Below the pieces are notes generated by a model. That model searched no databases. It saw only the letters and a list, made by a program, of their open reading frames with translations, and was not told the DNA's origin. Source: Peribacillus simplex (lineage in GTDB: Bacteria; Bacillota; Bacilli; Bacillales; DSM-1321). Taken from it: a DNA stretch of 58,000 nt. The translations under genes and the position numbers were made by a program. Where the stretch lies: NCBI RefSeq assembly GCF_001578185.1, contig NZ_CP011008.1, positions 30,001 through 88,000 on the forward strand, in the 5' to 3' direction. Position 1 is the stretch's first letter. Each line of letters begins with the position of its first letter. Shown here piece by piece: positions 33,660 to 42,347 of the stretch.

Positions 33660-35279
33660 ATGGCTGAAAAGCCTTATAAAACTTCAAATGAACTTTTTCG
33701 AGGTGCGCTGATCCTGAGCATAGCAGCGATTATCGTTAAAGTTTTGAGCGCGGCATATCGCATACCTTATCAGAACATAGCAGGCGACATCGGGTTTTAT
33801 ATCTATCAGCAGGTATATCCCTTCTACGGTGTGGCTTTTACATTATCAACACTTGGCTTCCCTGTTGTCATATCCAAATTGATCGCAGAGCGGGAGTCTT
33901 CAAAAAATGATTTTGCGGTCAAGGACATTTTAGTTACCTCATTCGTCGTCTTAAGCTCGATAGGAATCATGATGTTTGCTGCACTGTTTTTTGGCGCAGA
34001 TTGGATTGCCGGATGGATGAAGGATCCGAATTTAGCCAGTCTGCTAAGAATCACTGCCTATTCCTATTTATTAATGCCGATTTCATCCGTATTAAGAGGG
34101 TATTTTCAAGGAATAAACGACATGATACCTACAGCGAGTTCTCAGGTCGCTGAACAATGTATCCGTGTATTGACGATACTGGTGCTTTCCACAATATTCG
34201 TGTATCAGGGCTACTCTCATTATGTGGTCGGTAAGGGGGCGGTTTTCGGTTCGATTACTGGCGGCATAACTGGCCTGGTACTGCTTATTGTTTTCGTAAT
34301 TTTAAAAGAAGAATGGAAGCTTATTTTACGAATGAATATCAAACCGGTAAATTTCATCAAGATTTCCAAAGTCCTGGTTTTTCAAGGGTTGGCGTTTTGC
34401 ATAACTGGCTTGATCCTTATCTTGTTTCAGTTTGTTGATTCACTGCACCTGTATTCGCTACTAAGGGATACGGGGATGGGGGAAAAGGAAGCTAAAGAAT
34501 GGAAAGGGGTATATGATCGTGGACAGCCATTGCTTCAGCTAGGGACAGTCGTGGCTAATTCTTTTGCATTGGCGCTTGTACCTGTAATATCTGGATTTGT
34601 TAAGAAGAAAAGTGAACAAGAATTACTCAATAAGATTAAATTGGCGCTGCGTGTAAGTACGACAATTGGACTTGCTGCTGCGATTGGACTGTTAGTAACG
34701 ATTAAGCCGGTCAATCAAATGCTGTTCACGGATGCCAAAGGAACAATTACTTTAGCAATTTTCTCCTTATCGATTTTATTCACATCCATCATAATGGCAG
34801 AAGCGGCAGTGCTTCAAAGTTTAGGTTACTCGTTTGTGCCGGTGATCATTACGATTATAGGGGTGGGTAGCAAGTGGGCTTTGAACCTTGTTCTTGTGCC
34901 CCATTACAAAACCGCGGGAGCAGCCTCTGCAACCGTACTTGCATTTATGATCATGACTGCATTATTTTATACGGTATTGAGAGTACATATTAAAAAGACA
35001 TTAATTGAAAGGAAGTACCTGTTAATAATTTTGAAGAGTACGGTTTACATGGGTACGGCGGTTCTTTTATTCAATGCCTTATTCCAATTGATGTTTCCAG
35101 GTGAGAGCCGAATGTTAGCTGCGATCCAAGCGCTGATCGGTGTAGGGATCGGTGCAGCCGTTTTTGTGATGACCGCCCTTCGTGCAGGTTTATTTGGTGA
35201 AGAAGAACTTTCACTTATACCTGCTGGATCAAAGCTTAAACGATTTATAATAACGAATAGGAGTATACGAGATGAATGA
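33660..35279 (+). CDS. yabM: SpoVB/MurJ-like polysaccharide exporter family protein YabM
   Basis: This integral membrane protein belongs to the MVF/MOP flippase superfamily with SpoVB, YtgP and MurJ, which move lipid-linked sugars. The roughly 539-residue protein has about 14 hydrophobic segments and the family start GALILSIAAIIVKVLSAAYR. Its substrate is unknown. I chose the ATG at 33660, with AAAAGGGG seven bases upstream; a GTG six codons earlier overlaps this site. Its last eight bases overlap yabN, so the two are co-translated. Confidence 0.92.
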   Translation: MAEKPYKTSNELFRGALILSIAAIIVKVLSAAYRIPYQNIAGDIGFYIYQQVYPFYGVAFTLSTLGFPVVISKLIAERESSKNDFAVKDILVTSFVVLSSIGIMMFAALFFGADWIAGWMKDPNLASLLRITAYSYLLMPISSVLRGYFQGINDMIPTASSQVAEQCIRVLTILVLSTIFVYQGYSHYVVGKGAVFGSITGGITGLVLLIVFVILKEEWKLILRMNIKPVNFIKISKVLVFQGLAFCITGLILILFQFVDSLHLYSLLRDTGMGEKEAKEWKGVYDRGQPLLQLGTVVANSFALALVPVISGFVKKKSEQELLNKIKLALRVSTTIGLAAAIGLLVTIKPVNQMLFTDAKGTITLAIFSLSILFTSIIMAEAAVLQSLGYSFVPVIITIIGVGSKWALNLVLVPHYKTAGAASATVLAFMIMTALFYTVLRVHIKKTLIERKYLLIILKSTVYMGTAVLLFNALFQLMFPGESRMLAAIQALIGVGIGAAVFVMTALRAGLFGEEELSLIPAGSKLKRFIITNRSIRDE

Positions 35280-36744
35280 GATTACGATAATAGGCCTTGG
35301 TGCAGGAGATTTAGATCAGCTTCCGCTAGGGATTTATAAAAAATTGACACAAACTGAACAATGCTTCGTCAGAACGATAGATCATCCTGTAATCGGGGAT
35401 TTGAAAAGGGAAGGCATCATTTTCACGGCATTTGACGAGATATATGAAAAGCACGACCAATTTGAAGCGGTATATGAAGAGATTGCTGAAACACTATTAC
35501 AGGAGGCTTCAAGCCGTTCCGTTCTTTACGCGGTTCCAGGGCATCCAATGGTTGCGGAAAAAACGGTTCAGCTTTTGCTCGAAAAGGGTCCGTCTCTTGG
35601 AATAGCCATTAAGCTAGAAGGCGGTCAAAGTTTTCTTGATCCCTTGTTTCAGGCTGTTCAGATCGATCCGATTGAAGGCTTCCAGCTTTTGGATGGTACA
35701 GATCTTTCTCCGGATGATTTGCACATTACCCAGCACATGATAATCGGGCAGGTGTATGATGCTTTCAGCGCGTCCAATGTGAAGTTGACTTTAATGGAAA
35801 AGCTTCCGGATGACTACGAGGTATATATCGTCACAGCGGCAGGCAGCAGTCAGGAAAAAGTGACAAAGTGCGCACTGTTCGAACTCGACCGTCAGATGGA
35901 GTTAAGTAACTTGACGAGTGTTTATGTCCCGCCTGTTAGAGAAGAAGCGTTACGGTATCGGGAGTTTTCTAAACTGCGGCAGGTCATTGCAGAACTTAGA
36001 GGTCCTGGCGGATGCCCTTGGGATAAGAAACAGACTCATGAAAGCTTGAAGAAATATCTAATAGAAGAGGCATACGAGCTTATTGATTCCATAGATGAAG
36101 AGGACGATGAGGGCATGGTTGGTGAACTTGGGGATGTACTCCTTCAGGTGATGCTTCATTCTCAAATCGGCGAAGATGAGGGAATGTTCACGGTGGATGA
36201 TGTGATTGAAGGCATTACTGCAAAAATGATTCGGCGCCACCCTCATGTATTCGGGGATGTTGAGGTGAATGGCGAGGAAGATGTATTAGTGAACTGGCAG
36301 AAAATCAAAGAAGATGAGAAAGGGAGCGAAACAAAGGCTTCAATTTCCATTCTGGATGGTATTGAGAAATCGCTGCCAAACTTAATTCGGGCAGAAGAGT
36401 ACCAAAAAAGGGCTGCGAAGGTTGGATTTGATTGGGATGAGGTTTCCGAAGCGTGGAAAAAGGTTATAGAAGAAGTGCAGGAATTAGAAGAGGAAATATT
36501 TAGCCCGAATCGGGATGTCGAAAGAATTAAATCAGAGCTGGGCGACCTCTTTTTTGCGCTTGTCAACATTTCACGTTATTATGACATACAAGCAGAAGAA
36601 GCCGTCTACAAAGCAAACCAGAAATTTCACCAGCGTTTTACATATATAGAAGAGAGCATTCAAAGGGCAGACAAAAAGTTTGAGGATTATACATTAGAAG
36701 AACTGGATTCATATTGGAATGAGGCAAAAGCTAAAGGACTTTAA
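35272..36744 (+). CDS. yabN: YabN: tetrapyrrole methylase-like plus MazG pyrophosphohydrolase
   Basis: The 490-residue protein is a two-domain fusion. Residues 1-215 form a tetrapyrrole-methylase-like domain (IIGLGAGDLDQLPLG, YAVPGHPMVAE). Residues 230-490 carry MazG repeats (GGCPWDKKQTHESL, EEAYELIDSIDEEDDE, ELGDVLLQVMLHSQI), which hydrolyse NTPs to NMPs and PPi and clear abnormal nucleotides. The methylase substrate is unknown. It overlaps yabM by eight bases and is 17 bases before rqcP. The fusion is normal for Bacilli. Confidence 0.94.
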   Translation: MNEITIIGLGAGDLDQLPLGIYKKLTQTEQCFVRTIDHPVIGDLKREGIIFTAFDEIYEKHDQFEAVYEEIAETLLQEASSRSVLYAVPGHPMVAEKTVQLLLEKGPSLGIAIKLEGGQSFLDPLFQAVQIDPIEGFQLLDGTDLSPDDLHITQHMIIGQVYDAFSASNVKLTLMEKLPDDYEVYIVTAAGSSQEKVTKCALFELDRQMELSNLTSVYVPPVREEALRYREFSKLRQVIAELRGPGGCPWDKKQTHESLKKYLIEEAYELIDSIDEEDDEGMVGELGDVLLQVMLHSQIGEDEGMFTVDDVIEGITAKMIRRHPHVFGDVEVNGEEDVLVNWQKIKEDEKGSETKASISILDGIEKSLPNLIRAEEYQKRAAKVGFDWDEVSEAWKKVIEEVQELEEEIFSPNRDVERIKSELGDLFFALVNISRYYDIQAEEAVYKANQKFHQRFTYIEESIQRADKKFEDYTLEELDSYWNEAKAKGL

Positions 36745-36761
36745 TTAAGGGAGAGATTTGA

Positions 36762-37031
36762 ATGTCGATGAGATTGGATAAATTCCTAAAAGTTTCAAGG
36801 TTGATCAAACGCCGCACACTTGCGAAGGAAGTTGCGGATAAAGGAAGAATCACGATTAACGGACAACAGGCAAAAGCAAGTTCGAGTGTTAAAGATGGTG
36901 ATGAATTAACTGTACGATTCGGTCAAAAGCTGGTTACTGTGCGAGTCGATAAAATTCAAGAAACGACGAAAAAGGAAGCGGCTGCAGATATGTATTCCAT
37001 CATAAAGGAAGAGAAGCTAGCAGAGGAGTAA
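36762..37031 (+). CDS. rqcP: Ribosome quality control protein RqcP (YabO/Hsp15 family)
   Basis: RqcP works with RqcH on stalled 50S subunits to add alanine tails to nascent chains. The 89-residue product is an S4-type RNA-binding protein, MRLDKFLKVSRLIKRRTLAK, with the conserved GRITINGQQAKAS and GDELTVRFG. AAGGGAG lies seven bases before the ATG at 36762; the internal ATG two codons later gives the exact B. subtilis N-terminus but poorer spacing. It lies directly after yabN and probably ends that operon. Confidence 0.94.
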   Translation: MSMRLDKFLKVSRLIKRRTLAKEVADKGRITINGQQAKASSSVKDGDELTVRFGQKLVTVRVDKIQETTKKEAAADMYSIIKEEKLAEE

Positions 37032-37064
37032 GGACAGGCTTGGTTCTAATTCCCTTCTTACGGA

Positions 37065-37072
37065 CATACACT
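37065..37072 (+). promoter_or_regulatory. Possible sigma-E -10 element for yabP-yabQ
   Basis: CATACACT fits the sigma-E -10 (CATACAnT) exactly. The expected -35 (ATA-rich) near 37045-37050 is poor. The spacing to the yabP start is suitable, and B. subtilis yabP-yabQ are sigma-E genes. Confidence 0.45.
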
Positions 37073-37107
37073 TGTACAAAATCAGTGGTACTGTGAGGGA
37101 TGAAAAA

Positions 37108-37416
37108 ATGAGCCAATATATTGATCCGAATGCTGGTTACACAAAGGGAACGATCCAAGAGCATGATGTAACGATGAAAGGCCGCCGTTTACTTGATATT
37201 ACCGGTGTCAAACAAGTGGAAAGCTTTGATAATGAAGAGTTTTTGCTAGAAACATCAATGGGATTCTTATCTATCCGGGGCCAAAACTTGCAAATGAAGA
37301 ATTTAGACGTTGATAAAGGCATCGTTTCCATTAAGGGAAAGATTTTCGACCTCGTTTATTTAGATGAGCAATCAGGGGAGAAGGCTAAAGGCTTCTTTGG
37401 CAAATTGTTCAAATGA
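37108..37416 (+). CDS. yabP: Spore cortex protein YabP
   Basis: YabP is a mother-cell sporulation protein of the YabP/YqfC family, required for normal spore formation. The 102-residue product has the family core VKQVESFDNEEFLLETSMGF and MKNLDVDKGIVSIKGKI, followed by a Lys-rich end. I chose the ATG at 37108 with GAGGGA eight bases upstream; a TTG at 37072 falls in the predicted sigma-E -10 and is unlikely. It overlaps yabQ by four bases (ATGA), indicating coupled translation. Confidence 0.92.
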   Translation: MSQYIDPNAGYTKGTIQEHDVTMKGRRLLDITGVKQVESFDNEEFLLETSMGFLSIRGQNLQMKNLDVDKGIVSIKGKIFDLVYLDEQSGEKAKGFFGKLFK

Positions 37417-38045
37417 CCTTAACGACCCAATTTTATACGTTGCTTGCGATGATAGGCATGGGCAGTGCCTTTGGGGCTGCCCTGGATACGTATAGCCGGT
37501 TCCTGAAGCGTCCAGAAAGGAAAAGGTGGATTGTATTCATCCATGATTTCCTTTTCTGGATCATTCAGGGTCTCCTTATTTTTTATGTTTTGTTTTTAGT
37601 GAATGAGGGAGAATTTCGCCTCTATTTATTTTTGGCCTTATTATGCGGTTTTTCAGCTTATCAAGCACTTTTCAAAGGGTTCTATCAACGTTTTTTAGAG
37701 CTTTTGATAATACTGGTGATAAAGTTGGCGAGATTTATAACTGATGCGGTTCAAATGCTGATATTTCTTCCGATAAAATGGTTAATAGTATCTGTAATAG
37801 CCATTATTATCGGGATAGGTAAGTTCGTTTTAGCATTACTAAAATGGGCGGGGAAAATACTTCTCTTTATTTTAAATATTTTCTGGAGGCCATTAAAATG
37901 GATTCTGACCTATATATGGAATTTATTGCCGGTTTTTGTTACGAAAAACGTCGGGAAGTTTTATAATAAAGGAAAAGGGATTTTATTGAAAATAAAGAAT
38001 TCTATAAATAGAACGCTAAATAGATGGAGAACTAAAAAGAAATGA
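37413..38045 (+). CDS. yabQ: Spore cortex membrane protein YabQ
   Basis: YabQ is an outer-forespore-membrane protein needed for cortex formation. The 210-residue protein (211 in B. subtilis) has about five hydrophobic segments: near residues 4-22, 40-63, 68-82, 95-150 (two) and a basic C-terminal tail rich in Lys, Arg and Asn. It starts within the last codon of yabP. divIC follows after 13 bases, so read-through from yabP-yabQ into divIC is possible, although divIC should be expressed in growth as well. Confidence 0.92.
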   Translation: MTLTTQFYTLLAMIGMGSAFGAALDTYSRFLKRPERKRWIVFIHDFLFWIIQGLLIFYVLFLVNEGEFRLYLFLALLCGFSAYQALFKGFYQRFLELLIILVIKLARFITDAVQMLIFLPIKWLIVSVIAIIIGIGKFVLALLKWAGKILLFILNIFWRPLKWILTYIWNLLPVFVTKNVGKFYNKGKGILLKIKNSINRTLNRWRTKKK

Positions 38046-38058
38046 GGAGCGATAATAC

Positions 38059-38445
38059 ATGAGTAGCCTTGGTAAAAGGAAAGTGGCAAAAATAGAAAAT
38101 CCCTACGTCGCTCAACAAGAGAAAAAAGTACAAACAGTAGAAAAAAAGAAGCGTGGTCTAATGCGTAGATTGACACTTTACTCCGTTTTCGCCGCTGTCT
38201 TTTTGATTTTGGCTGTTCCCACCCTTCTAACGCAAAATGTTGCACTTGATGAGAAAATTCAACAGAAGAAAGAATTGAAGGGTAAGTTAGCTAAATTGGA
38301 AAAGGACGAGACCCTTCTTAAAGAAGAAATCGTAAAGCTTAATGACGATGACTATATAGCGAAAATAGCCAGACGGGATTATTTCTTATCTGAAAAAGGT
38401 GAAATCATTTTTACCCTTCCAAAAGGGAAGGAAGATAGTGACTAA
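38059..38445 (+). CDS. divIC: Cell division protein DivIC
   Basis: DivIC (FtsB-like) forms a septal complex with FtsL and DivIB. The 128-residue protein has a basic cytoplasmic N-terminus, a membrane segment near residues 38-57 (LTLYSVFAAVFLILAVPTLL) and an extracellular coiled coil (about 62-100) followed by YIAKIARRDYFLSEKGEIIF, the conserved DivIC/FtsB ending. TGAGGAG precedes the ATG. It lies between yabQ and yabR. No gene damage is seen. Confidence 0.95.
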   Translation: MSSLGKRKVAKIENPYVAQQEKKVQTVEKKKRGLMRRLTLYSVFAAVFLILAVPTLLTQNVALDEKIQQKKELKGKLAKLEKDETLLKEEIVKLNDDDYIAKIARRDYFLSEKGEIIFTLPKGKEDSD

Positions 38446-38525
38446 TATTGACACTGTTTTTTTACTTTCGTTATAATATAGAGTGAAGAGATTTTTTAAC
38501 ATTTCTAAGGAGGAACATTTTTTTT

Positions 38526-38981
38526 ATGTCAATCGAAGTAGGCAGCAAGTTACAAGGTAAAGTAACAGGCATAACTAATTTTGGTGCATTTGTAGAGCTC
38601 CCTCAAGGTTCAACCGGTCTTGTCCATATCAGTGAAGTGGCTGATAACTATGTCAAAGATATTAATGATCATTTAAAAGTGGGCGATACAGTCGAGGTGA
38701 AAGTCATCAATGTGAAAGATGGCAAGATTGGCTTGTCCATAAAAAAAGCGATAGACCGTCCTGAAGCTGAGCAAAAACCTGCATACACACCACGTCCGCG
38801 CCAAGGAAGAGGGAATGACAGCCGTTCCAAAGACTTCCGCTCAAAAGGTAACAGTTTCCAACCCAAGGAAAACTTTGAGCAAAAAATGGCTAAATTCTTA
38901 AAAGATAGTGAAGACCGCTTAACGACCCTTAAACGTAGCACCGAAACGAAACGGGGAGGTCGAGGAGGAAGACGCGGATAA
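38526..38981 (+). CDS. yabR: S1 RNA-binding domain protein YabR
   Basis: YabR has a single N-terminal S1 domain (residues 1-73: GSKLQGKVTGITNFGAFVEL, GLVHISEVADNYV, GKIGLSIKKA) followed by a basic, low-complexity tail rich in Arg, Gly, Ser and Lys, ending GGRGGRRG. The 151 residues exceed the 128 of B. subtilis because of the longer tail. It probably binds RNA or ribosomes; the precise role is unknown. AAGGAGGA lies before the ATG. A terminator follows. Confidence 0.9.
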   Translation: MSIEVGSKLQGKVTGITNFGAFVELPQGSTGLVHISEVADNYVKDINDHLKVGDTVEVKVINVKDGKIGLSIKKAIDRPEAEQKPAYTPRPRQGRGNDSRSKDFRSKGNSFQPKENFEQKMAKFLKDSEDRLTTLKRSTETKRGGRGGRRG

Positions 38982-39043
38982 AAACTGCTGCTGAAAATAA
39001 TAGTTTAGCTACTTTTCCTGTGAAATTATTCATAGTGTAGATA

Positions 39044-39073
39044 AAGGCAAGCTTGCTGGCTTGTCTTCTTTTA
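39044..39073 (+). terminator. Terminator after yabR
   Basis: The stem AAGGCAAGC/GCTTGTCTT with a six-base loop is followed by CTTTT. It faces the minus-strand tRNA terminator about 50 bases away. Confidence 0.75.
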
Positions 39074-39119
39074 ATTATATAAGGCTTTACTTATGGTAAT
39101 AAAACCTTCAAACGACAAT

Positions 39120-39167
39120 AAAAAGCGCCTCTGTACACTTATTCGGATAAGTGTACAGAGGCGCTTT
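39120..39167 (-). terminator. Terminator of the tRNA-Met/tRNA-Glu unit
   Basis: A perfect 21-22 bp inverted repeat (AAAGCGCCTCTGTACACTTAT and its complement around a four-base loop). On the minus strand it follows tRNA-Glu by 13 bases and runs into T residues. Confidence 0.88.
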
Positions 39168-39179
39168 CGGTGTATATGA

Positions 39180-39251
39180 TGACCCGTACGGGATTCGAAC
39201 CCGTGTTACCGCCGTGAAAGGGCGGTGTCTTAACCGCTTGACCAACGGGCC
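39180..39251 (-). tRNA. tRNA-Glu (UUC)
   Basis: On the minus strand the sequence begins GGCCCGTTGGTCAAGCGG and folds as a cloverleaf. The anticodon loop CCTTTCACG gives UUC, the T arm is GGGTTCGAATCCC, and the acceptor GGCCCGT pairs with ACGGGTC (one G-U). CCA is not encoded. It is 20 bases downstream of tRNA-Met in the same unit. Confidence 0.96.
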
Positions 39252-39271
39252 GTGATTTTAATAGAAAAAGA

Positions 39272-39345
39272 TAGCGGCAGAGGGGATCGAACCCCCGACC
39301 TCACGGGTATGAACCGTACGCTCTAGCCAGCTGAGCTACGCCGCC
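39272..39345 (-). tRNA. tRNA-Met (CAU), elongator type
   Basis: On the minus strand it begins GGCGGCGTAGCTCAGCTGG, with anticodon CAU in GGTTCATACCC and T arm GGGGGTTCGATCCCC. The acceptor pairs GGCGGCG with TGCCGCT. It lacks the three G-C pairs at the base of the anticodon stem and the unpaired first base of initiator tRNA, so it is the elongator form. CCA is not encoded. Confidence 0.95.
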
Positions 39346-39377
39346 ATAATGGTAAGTGCTACTGAAGCACAAGTTAT

Positions 39378-39406
39378 ATCTTACATTCGTGAAGGGAAAA
39401 TGTCAA
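39378..39406 (-). promoter_or_regulatory. Sigma-A promoter of the tRNA unit
   Basis: On the minus strand, TTGACA (39406-39401), 17 bases, then TAAGAT (39383-39378). The first tRNA base is about 33 bases downstream of the -10. Confidence 0.7.
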
Positions 39407-39575
39407 CAAAAAAATAAAGTTTGTCGGTTTCCATTTCCTTATTATTTATTCGTGTTATTTTCCACAAAAATAACCTAAAAACTTTGCTTTTCTTCAAAAA
39501 AAAAAGAACGCCTGTTTCTGTATTGAAAAAAAAGGTACAAAAACCTGTATACAAATGATTGTTCAAGAAGAATTT

Positions 39576-39641
39576 CGTCGAACGTTTTTCTTATCCGCTT
39601 ATAAAATTCTGACAAAAAAATAAACAAGCCCTCTTTATAAT
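39576..39641 (+). promoter_or_regulatory. Spo0A-activated promoter of spoIIE
   Basis: CTGACA at 39609-39614 and a perfect TATAAT at 39636-39641 are 21 bases apart, too far for ordinary sigma-A use. B. subtilis spoIIE has the same wide spacing and is activated by Spo0A~P. CGTCGAA at 39576-39582, one base from the Spo0A box, lies upstream. The rest of the gap from the tRNA promoter is AT-rich and empty. Confidence 0.7.
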
Positions 39642-39671
39642 AAAAATCACTAATATGAATGGGGTGTTGAA

Positions 39672-42146
39672 ATGGAAAAAGTGGAAAGACCTATGATGGA
39701 ACCTCTTGGTGATGTTCAGTTAAAGGAAGCAAAGGCAGGGGCCATCAACTGGATCCAACAACTGCAAACGAAGACGGAAGATATATTCATAAAGAAAGGT
39801 ATCTCTTTAGCCATTATCGGTTTTTTATTAGGACGGGCATTAATTCTTTCTCAGTTGGCACCATTTGGACTTCCGTTTTTTGCAGCAGTTTTTCTTATGA
39901 GGCGTGACAGGGCTCCACTAGCTTTATTCGGATTGATTGCAGGCGGGCTCACCGTTCACTATTCCAATAGTTTGGTCATCTTTGCATCGGCGTTCCTGCT
40001 TCTGTTATTTCATAAGATCAAGAAGCCCGCCGTTGAAGGGCAATTCAAAACGATGTCGATGTACGTCTTTGCTTCACTATTCCTGGTCAACCTGGCCGAG
40101 CAATATCTGGTATTTCGAACGATTCAGCTGTACGACTTAATGATGATAGGAGTGGAAGCGGGACTCGCCATGATTTTAACCTTAATCTTCATACAGTCCA
40201 TCCCGCTGCTAACCATACGGACAAAGTCCCAATCATTAAAGACGGAGGAAATCGTAAGCCTCATCATCTTACTGGCTTCGGTAATGACTGGAACCATAGG
40301 CTGGATGATATACGATTTATCACTCGACCATATATTCTCACGATATCTGGTCCTCCTCTTTGGGCTGGCGGGAGGGGCCGCCATAGGCTCCACTGTAGGT
40401 GTAGTTACTGGATTGATATTCAGTTTGGCAAGTATTGCCAGTCTTTATCAAATGAGCCTTCTCGCTTTTTCCGGACTTCTGGGCGGGTTGTTGAAGGAGG
40501 GAAGGAAGATAGGGGTCGCCGTAGGCCTCTTAATTGCTACGTTACTGATAGGTTTATATGGTGAGGGCACCAATAATATTATGGTGACCCTTTATGAATC
40601 ACTTGTAGCTGTGGCTTTATTTATATTAACACCGTCATCCATAATCAACAAAATAGCGAAACACATACCGGGAACAGTCGAGAATTCTGATGAACAGCAG
40701 CAGTATGCCCGGAAAGTGAGGGATGTTACGGCTCAAAGGGTGGAGCAATTCTCACATGTATTTGAGGCGCTTTCAAATAGCTTTTCCCAAGTGGATGAAA
40801 GGGGGAGATTGGAGGAAGATGAGAAAGAATTCGATTACTTCTTGAGTAATGTAACGGAAAAGACGTGCCAGCTCTGTTTTAAAAAGGAACAATGCTGGTC
40901 CAAGAACTTCAATACAACCTATGACGGTATGCAGGAAATTATGATTCAATTAAGTGAAAATGATGGACAGCTCCCTCAAAAGACTTCGAAAGAATGGGGG
41001 AAATATTGCAGCCGCGGACCACAGGTCATTGGGGCGATATCACAGGAACTTACTTATTTTGAAGCAAACCAAAAGTTAAAAAGGCAGGTGAAAGAAAGCC
41101 GGAAACTAGTGGCGGATCAGCTGAGGGGCGTTTCTGCAGTAATGGATGATTTTGCGAAAGAAATTCAAAGGGAAAGGAAAAATCATCATGTACATGAAGA
41201 ATCCATCATGGAGGCCATCCAGGATTTTGGCCTCCATATAGGCCATGTTGAAATATACAGTCTAGAACAAGGAAATGTTGATATAGAAATGAGTGTCCCA
41301 TACTGCCAGGGCAGAGGGGAATGTGAAAAGTTGATAGCCCCTATGCTTTCGGACATTCTAGGGGAAACGATAGTCGTTCATTCAGAAGAGTGTGCAACAT
41401 ATCCAAACGGGCAATGTGAGGTGATATTTAGGTCAGCAAAAAAATTCACGGTCGAAACGGGTGTAGCTCATGCTGCAAAGGGGGGAGGGCTTGTTTCAGG
41501 AGATAGTTATACGACCATGGAAATTGGTTGCGGTAAATTCGCAATAGCCATTAGTGATGGTATGGGAAATGGGGAAAGGGCCCATTTTGAAAGTACAGAG
41601 ACATTAAAGCTGCTTCAAAAATTTTTACAATCGGGAATAGAAGAAAAAATAGCCATTAAATCCGTAAACTCCGTATTATCTCTACGCACTACCGATGAAA
41701 TATTTTCAACTCTTGATTTGGCAATGATTGATCTTCAGGACGCAAAGGCTAAGTTTTTAAAAATCTGTTCGATACCGAGTTTCATTAAAAGGGGTGATAG
41801 GATAATAAAAATTGAGTCGAGTAACCTGCCTATGGGAATCATCCAGGATTTCGATGTTGATGTTGTTTCAGAAGAGCTGAAGGCAGGGGATATATTAATC
41901 ATGATGAGCGATGGAGTGTTCGATGGTCCCTCCCATGTCGAAAATATCGAGTTCTGGCTTAAACGAAAGATCAAGGAAATGGAGACAGAAGATCCGCAGG
42001 AAATTTCGGATTTAATATTGGAAGAGGTCATCCGAACAAAAGGGATAATAGATGATGATATGACAGTGGTAACGTCCAAAATTAAACATAATACACCGAA
42101 ATGGGCATCCATTCCCGTTTCTCCAAAACGTAAAAAGGCCCAGTAG
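39672..42146 (+). CDS. spoIIE: Stage II sporulation protein E phosphatase
   Basis: SpoIIE localises to the asymmetric septum and dephosphorylates SpoIIAA to release sigma-F in the forespore. The 824-residue protein has about ten membrane segments (roughly residues 40-330), a central regulatory region with Cys-rich KTCQLCFKKEQCW, and a C-terminal PP2C-type phosphatase (about 590-810) with metal-binding Asp629 in ISDGMGNG and Asp747 in MMSDGVFDG. GGGGTGTTG precedes the ATG. It lies downstream of a Spo0A-type promoter and upstream of yabS-yabT. Confidence 0.97.
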   Translation: MEKVERPMMEPLGDVQLKEAKAGAINWIQQLQTKTEDIFIKKGISLAIIGFLLGRALILSQLAPFGLPFFAAVFLMRRDRAPLALFGLIAGGLTVHYSNSLVIFASAFLLLLFHKIKKPAVEGQFKTMSMYVFASLFLVNLAEQYLVFRTIQLYDLMMIGVEAGLAMILTLIFIQSIPLLTIRTKSQSLKTEEIVSLIILLASVMTGTIGWMIYDLSLDHIFSRYLVLLFGLAGGAAIGSTVGVVTGLIFSLASIASLYQMSLLAFSGLLGGLLKEGRKIGVAVGLLIATLLIGLYGEGTNNIMVTLYESLVAVALFILTPSSIINKIAKHIPGTVENSDEQQQYARKVRDVTAQRVEQFSHVFEALSNSFSQVDERGRLEEDEKEFDYFLSNVTEKTCQLCFKKEQCWSKNFNTTYDGMQEIMIQLSENDGQLPQKTSKEWGKYCSRGPQVIGAISQELTYFEANQKLKRQVKESRKLVADQLRGVSAVMDDFAKEIQRERKNHHVHEESIMEAIQDFGLHIGHVEIYSLEQGNVDIEMSVPYCQGRGECEKLIAPMLSDILGETIVVHSEECATYPNGQCEVIFRSAKKFTVETGVAHAAKGGGLVSGDSYTTMEIGCGKFAIAISDGMGNGERAHFESTETLKLLQKFLQSGIEEKIAIKSVNSVLSLRTTDEIFSTLDLAMIDLQDAKAKFLKICSIPSFIKRGDRIIKIESSNLPMGIIQDFDVDVVSEELKAGDILIMMSDGVFDGPSHVENIEFWLKRKIKEMETEDPQEISDLILEEVIRTKGIIDDDMTVVTSKIKHNTPKWASIPVSPKRKKAQ

Positions 42147-42265
42147 GGGCCGTTCATATATATAAAATAAATAAAACTAAAAACGAGGTGGTGTGTTGGT
42201 AGACGGGTAAAAGGTAAAAAGGTGGACTTTAGAAAAATTTAATGAATCCACTCCATGAATGTGAA

Positions 42266-42316
42266 TTGATTGCGTAAGCCTTTGGCGTATAATTTCCCCC
42301 TTTTTAGTCAATTATG
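42266..42316 (+). promoter_or_regulatory. Promoter region of yabS-yabT (sigma-A and/or sigma-F elements)
   Basis: Two readings overlap. Sigma-A: TTGATT (42266-42271), 16 bases, TATAAT (42288-42293). Sigma-F: GTATA (42287-42291), 15 bases, GTCAATTATG (42307-42316), with two mismatches in the -10. B. subtilis yabT is expressed in the forespore, which favours sigma-F. Confidence 0.45.
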
Positions 42317-42347
42317 GTAACAGATTGAAAGGAAGGGAGAGCAAAAC

